Assembly (NCBI RefSeq): GCF_023715785.1
Contig: NZ_JAMBOX010000021.1
Coordinates: forward strand, 1-64,000
Source: Neobacillus niacini
Lineage (GTDB): Bacteria > Bacillota > Bacilli > Bacillales > Cytobacillaceae
DNA length: 64,000 nucleotides
Direction: 5' to 3'
The notes under the pieces were generated by a model. It was not told where the DNA came from, did no database searches, and saw only the letters and a program-made list of their open reading frames with translations. A program made the translations under genes and the position numbers. Of this stretch, positions 61,373 through 64,000 are shown one piece after another; the stretch's first letter is position 1; the number at the start of each line of letters is the position of its first letter.

Positions 61373-62425
61373 ATGAAAATGAGTTTTCGTTGGTACGGAA
61401 AAACAGATTCCATTCCATTGGAATACATTCGTCAAATTCCGGCGATGGAGGGGATTGTAACTGCCATTTATGATATCCCGGTTGGGGAAGCGTGGCCAAT
61501 GGATAAAATTGAAGAGTTAAAAAGCACGGTAGAAGCGGCTGGACTGTACATCTCAGTAATTGAAAGTGTTCCGGTCCATGAGGACATCAAAATCGGTTTG
61601 CCGACTCGCGATAAGTATATTGAGAATTATAAAGAAACGATCCGTAATCTTGGTAAAGCCGGTATCCCGGTTGTCTGCTACAACTTTATGCCAATCTTTG
61701 ACTGGACCCGTACAGATTTGGAATACCGCCTCCCAGACGGTTCAACCGCTCTTATTTTTGAAGAAGAGGTTGCCAAGAAAATGGATCCTCTAACTGGCGA
61801 ACTTTCCCTTCCAGGATGGGATTCCAGCTATAAAAAAGAAGATTTACAAGTATTATTTGATCATTACAAAAATGTAGACCATGAAAAACTATGGGAAAAC
61901 CTCGAATATTTCATTAAAGAAATTATTCCTGTTGCAGAAGAAGCAGGGGTAAAAATGGCCATACACCCGGATGATCCGCCATTTGATATCTTTGGCTTGC
62001 CGCGCATCATTACAAACAAAGAGAATCTTGAAAGATTTGTTAACCTGTACGACAGCCCATATAACGGCTTAACCATGTGCAGCGGATCTCTTGGTTCACA
62101 TCCGGACAATGATTTCCCTGAAATGCTGCGTTATTTCGGCAAAAAAGGCCGCGTAAACTTCGTTCATGCTCGTAACGTTAAACTTACTGGCGGAATGTCG
62201 TTCGAAGAGTCAGCACATCCATCTAAATACGGTTCTGTTGATATGTATGAAGTCATTCGTGCGATGAAGGACTTTGAATATGATGGTCCAATCCGTCCTG
62301 ACCACGGAAGAATGGTTTGGGGCGAAACTGGGAAGCCAGGTTATGGATTATATGACCGTGCTTTAGGAGCTACCTATTTGTACGGCTTATGGGAAGCAGA
62401 AAACAAAAATCGTAATCGCAAATAA
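61373..62425 (+). CDS. uxuA: Mannonate dehydratase
   Basis: Removes water from D-mannonate to give 2-keto-3-deoxygluconate. The 350 aa start MKMSFRWYGKTDSIPLEYIRQIPAMEGIV and hold the metal-site segments AIHPDDPP, CSGSLGS, FVHARN and RPDHGR. Site AAGGAGG. It sits between the isomerase and the oxidoreductase, as the pathway requires. Confidence 0.96.
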   Translation: MKMSFRWYGKTDSIPLEYIRQIPAMEGIVTAIYDIPVGEAWPMDKIEELKSTVEAAGLYISVIESVPVHEDIKIGLPTRDKYIENYKETIRNLGKAGIPVVCYNFMPIFDWTRTDLEYRLPDGSTALIFEEEVAKKMDPLTGELSLPGWDSSYKKEDLQVLFDHYKNVDHEKLWENLEYFIKEIIPVAEEAGVKMAIHPDDPPFDIFGLPRIITNKENLERFVNLYDSPYNGLTMCSGSLGSHPDNDFPEMLRYFGKKGRVNFVHARNVKLTGGMSFEESAHPSKYGSVDMYEVIRAMKDFEYDGPIRPDHGRMVWGETGKPGYGLYDRALGATYLYGLWEAENKNRNRK

Positions 62426-62451
62426 GCGAATCTGATAAGGGGGACCACAAT

Positions 62452-63306
62452 ATGACAGTACCATTTAAAGTAGATTTAACAGGAAAAGTAGCCGTTGTAA
62501 CTGGAGGCGGCGGAGTTTTAGGTTCTTATTTTGCCAAAGCATTGGCAGAATGCGGTGCAAAAGTTGCCATTCTTGATTTAAACCAAGAACCTGCCGACAA
62601 AGTGGCAAACGAAATTAAAGAAGCAGGCGGAACAGCGATTGGTGTCGCTGCAAACGTATTGGATCGGGAAGCACTTGAAAAAGCAAGAGAAATCGTCGAA
62701 AAAGAACTTGGAACTTGCGATATCCTTCTTAACGGTGCAGGCGGAAACAACCCGCGCGGAACGACTGATGATGAATTTTTTAACTTAGAAGAAGTGAAAA
62801 AGAATCCAGAAATGAAAACATTCTTTGATCTAGATCCTAAAGGTGTTGGATTTGTATTCGACTTAAACTTCTTAGGAACATTACTTCCTTCTCAGGTATT
62901 TGCAAAAGCGATGACTGAGAAAAAAGGAAGCTGCATTATCAACGTATCATCTATGAATGCCTATACACCATTAACAAAAATTCCTGCATACAGCGGTGCG
63001 AAGGCAGCTATCAGTAACTTCACACAATGGTGTGCCACTTACTTTGCAAAAGCAGGCATTCGTGTCAATGCGATCGCACCAGGATTCTTAGTTACTGCAC
63101 AAAATCAAAAGTTATTATTTAATGAAGACGGTACACCAACTGCAAGAACAGGAAAAATCCTAAACAGCACTCCAATGGAAAGATTTGGTGAGCCGGAAGA
63201 ACTTATCGGCGGTCTATTATTCTTAGCCAGCGAAGAGGCAGCAAGCTTTGTTACAGGCGTTGTTCTTCCAATCGATGGCGGATTCTCTTCTTACACAGGA
63301 GTATAA
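62452..63306 (+). CDS. uxuB: SDR-type D-mannonate/fructuronate oxidoreductase
   Basis: Reduces D-fructuronate to D-mannonate with NAD(P)H. The 284 aa are a classical short-chain dehydrogenase: TGGGGVLG cofactor loop (17-24), NGAGG, catalytic S167, Y180 and K184. Long insert after NNPRGTTDDEFF is typical of the Bacillus YjmF group, which replaces the unrelated enterobacterial UxuB. Function is assigned from this resemblance and from its place next to uxuA; gluconate-type SDR activity is the main alternative. Confidence 0.88.
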   Translation: MTVPFKVDLTGKVAVVTGGGGVLGSYFAKALAECGAKVAILDLNQEPADKVANEIKEAGGTAIGVAANVLDREALEKAREIVEKELGTCDILLNGAGGNNPRGTTDDEFFNLEEVKKNPEMKTFFDLDPKGVGFVFDLNFLGTLLPSQVFAKAMTEKKGSCIINVSSMNAYTPLTKIPAYSGAKAAISNFTQWCATYFAKAGIRVNAIAPGFLVTAQNQKLLFNEDGTPTARTGKILNSTPMERFGEPEELIGGLLFLASEEAASFVTGVVLPIDGGFSSYTGV

Positions 63307-63324
63307 TAATACGTTTGCGAACAG

Positions 63325-63380
63325 AATGAAGGTTGTTAGTCCGGTTGTTGGATTGGCAACCTTTCATTTATGTTCTTTTT
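63325..63380 (+). terminator. Terminator-like hairpin after uxuB
   Basis: AATGAAGGTTG (63325-63335) pairs with CAACCTTTCATT (63357-63368) with one bulge; TTTTT follows at 63376. The HAD gene beyond may receive reduced readthrough. Confidence 0.6.
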
Positions 63381-63415
63381 AAAAATTGCAGTCATATGAA
63401 AGAGGTGTTTAGTAG

Positions 63416-64000
63416 ATGAAAGATAAAATCACAGATTTTCAGAAATCCAAGGACTTTTTAGTATGTGTAGACTCAGACGGCTGTGCAATGGATACGATGG
63501 ACGTAAAACATAAAGTGGCGTTTGGTCCTGAGGCTGTCAAGGTTTGGGGTCTAGACGAAATTAAGGATCATTTTCTTGAAGTGTGGAATGATATCAATCT
63601 TTATACCAAAACAAGGGGAATCAACCGTTTCAAAGGGGTTGTGACTACCTTTGCCGCACTTGAGGCGGAAGGTATTGAGATGCCGGATATCTCTTCTTTT
63701 AAAAAATGGACGGAAACGACAAATGAGCTTTCAAATCCATCTCTTGAAAGAGCAATCGCTGAAACAGACGATGCAGGGTTGAAGAAAGCGCTCCAATGGA
63801 GTCATGCCGTCAACCGCACCATTGAAGAAAAACTGGCTGGCAACGACAAGCCGGTAGAAGGCGCTAAAGAGGGACTAAAGGCAGCCAAGGAAGTTGCCGA
63901 TGTTGCGATTGTTTCTTCAGCAAATGGAGCGGCCGTATTAGATGAATGGACAAGACATGAGCTTTCCGTGCATGTTGACGTCATGCTGGGACAGGAAGCA
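63416..64000 (+). CDS. HAD-superfamily hydrolase, truncated by the window end
   Basis: 195 codons are visible with no stop before the edge. The start MKDKITDFQKSKDFLVCVDSDGCAMDTM carries HAD motif I as DSDGC (D19 nucleophile, D21 acid/base), and VAIVSSANG is motif II with its serine. A large helical cap lies between (about 35-160). GAGGTG precedes the ATG. It follows the uronate operon on the same strand, so it may dephosphorylate a sugar-acid phosphate; the substrate is unknown. Motifs III and IV are outside the window. Confidence 0.85.
   Translation, partial: MKDKITDFQKSKDFLVCVDSDGCAMDTMDVKHKVAFGPEAVKVWGLDEIKDHFLEVWNDINLYTKTRGINRFKGVVTTFAALEAEGIEMPDISSFKKWTETTNELSNPSLERAIAETDDAGLKKALQWSHAVNRTIEEKLAGNDKPVEGAKEGLKAAKEVADVAIVSSANGAAVLDEWTRHELSVHVDVMLGQEA

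Overview
The window is a 64 kb piece of a low-GC Gram-positive chromosome. Gene order and protein sequences match the Bacillaceae core: ctsR-mcsA-mcsB-clpC, then radA, disA, cysES and sigH, then rpoBC, and then the S10-spc-alpha ribosomal cluster. Strong AGGAGG ribosome binding sites, a cysteine T-box, an L10 leader, a SigH gene and catabolite (cre-like) sites fit an endospore-forming Bacillus relative such as Neobacillus or Mesobacillus. The genus is an inference. Every gene I can support is on the + strand, and I see no rRNA or tRNA gene.

Layout. 1-480 is non-coding and full of repeats: a 20-21 nt periodic CGCAGATATAT motif and a 52-bp tandem repeat. 500-5266 is the CtsR-controlled clpC operon, closed by a terminator. 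5300-11899 carries radA, disA, yacL, ispD, ispF and gltX. 11925-15977 is the T-box-controlled cysE-cysS unit with mrnC, rlmB and the rae1 homologue. 16004-17833 holds sigH, rpmG, secE and nusG. 17855-21141 holds rplK-rplA, rplJ-rplL and a methyltransferase. 21142-28722 is rpoB-rpoC, with a strong hairpin between the two genes. 28748-33603 is the L7Ae-like gene, rpsL, rpsG, fusA and tuf. 33698-48185 is the S10-spc-alpha cluster through rplQ. 48470-51701 is ecfA1-ecfA2-ecfT-truA. 52121-53240 is rplM-rpsI.

Two departures from the usual Bacillus order stand out. First, the map gene (methionine aminopeptidase) expected between adk and infA is a frameshifted, mostly deleted remnant at 45106-45255. 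Second, the 640-nt gap between truA and rplM holds two successive arrays with the same 20-21 nt period, and one of them recurs at the left edge of the window.

53371-64000 is an accessory sugar-acid region. It encodes a cytoplasmic GH3 glycosidase, a GPH-family (glycoside-pentoside-hexuronide) symporter, an FCD-type GntR regulator, KDPG aldolase, KDG kinase, uronate isomerase, mannonate dehydratase, a mannonate/fructuronate oxidoreductase and a HAD hydrolase cut by the window edge. Together these form a complete route from an imported glucuronide to pyruvate and glyceraldehyde-3-phosphate: uronate to fructuronate to mannonate to 2-keto-3-deoxygluconate to KDPG. The three structural promoters here (before the GH3 gene, the transporter and the aldolase) share a near-identical element, CTAGTATACWA, laid over the -10 box. 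This is a strong candidate operator for the local GntR protein. Two of the promoters also have good cre-like sites. The GH3 enzyme is the least explained part: context suggests it is an intracellular uronide hydrolase rather than a peptidoglycan or beta-glucoside enzyme.
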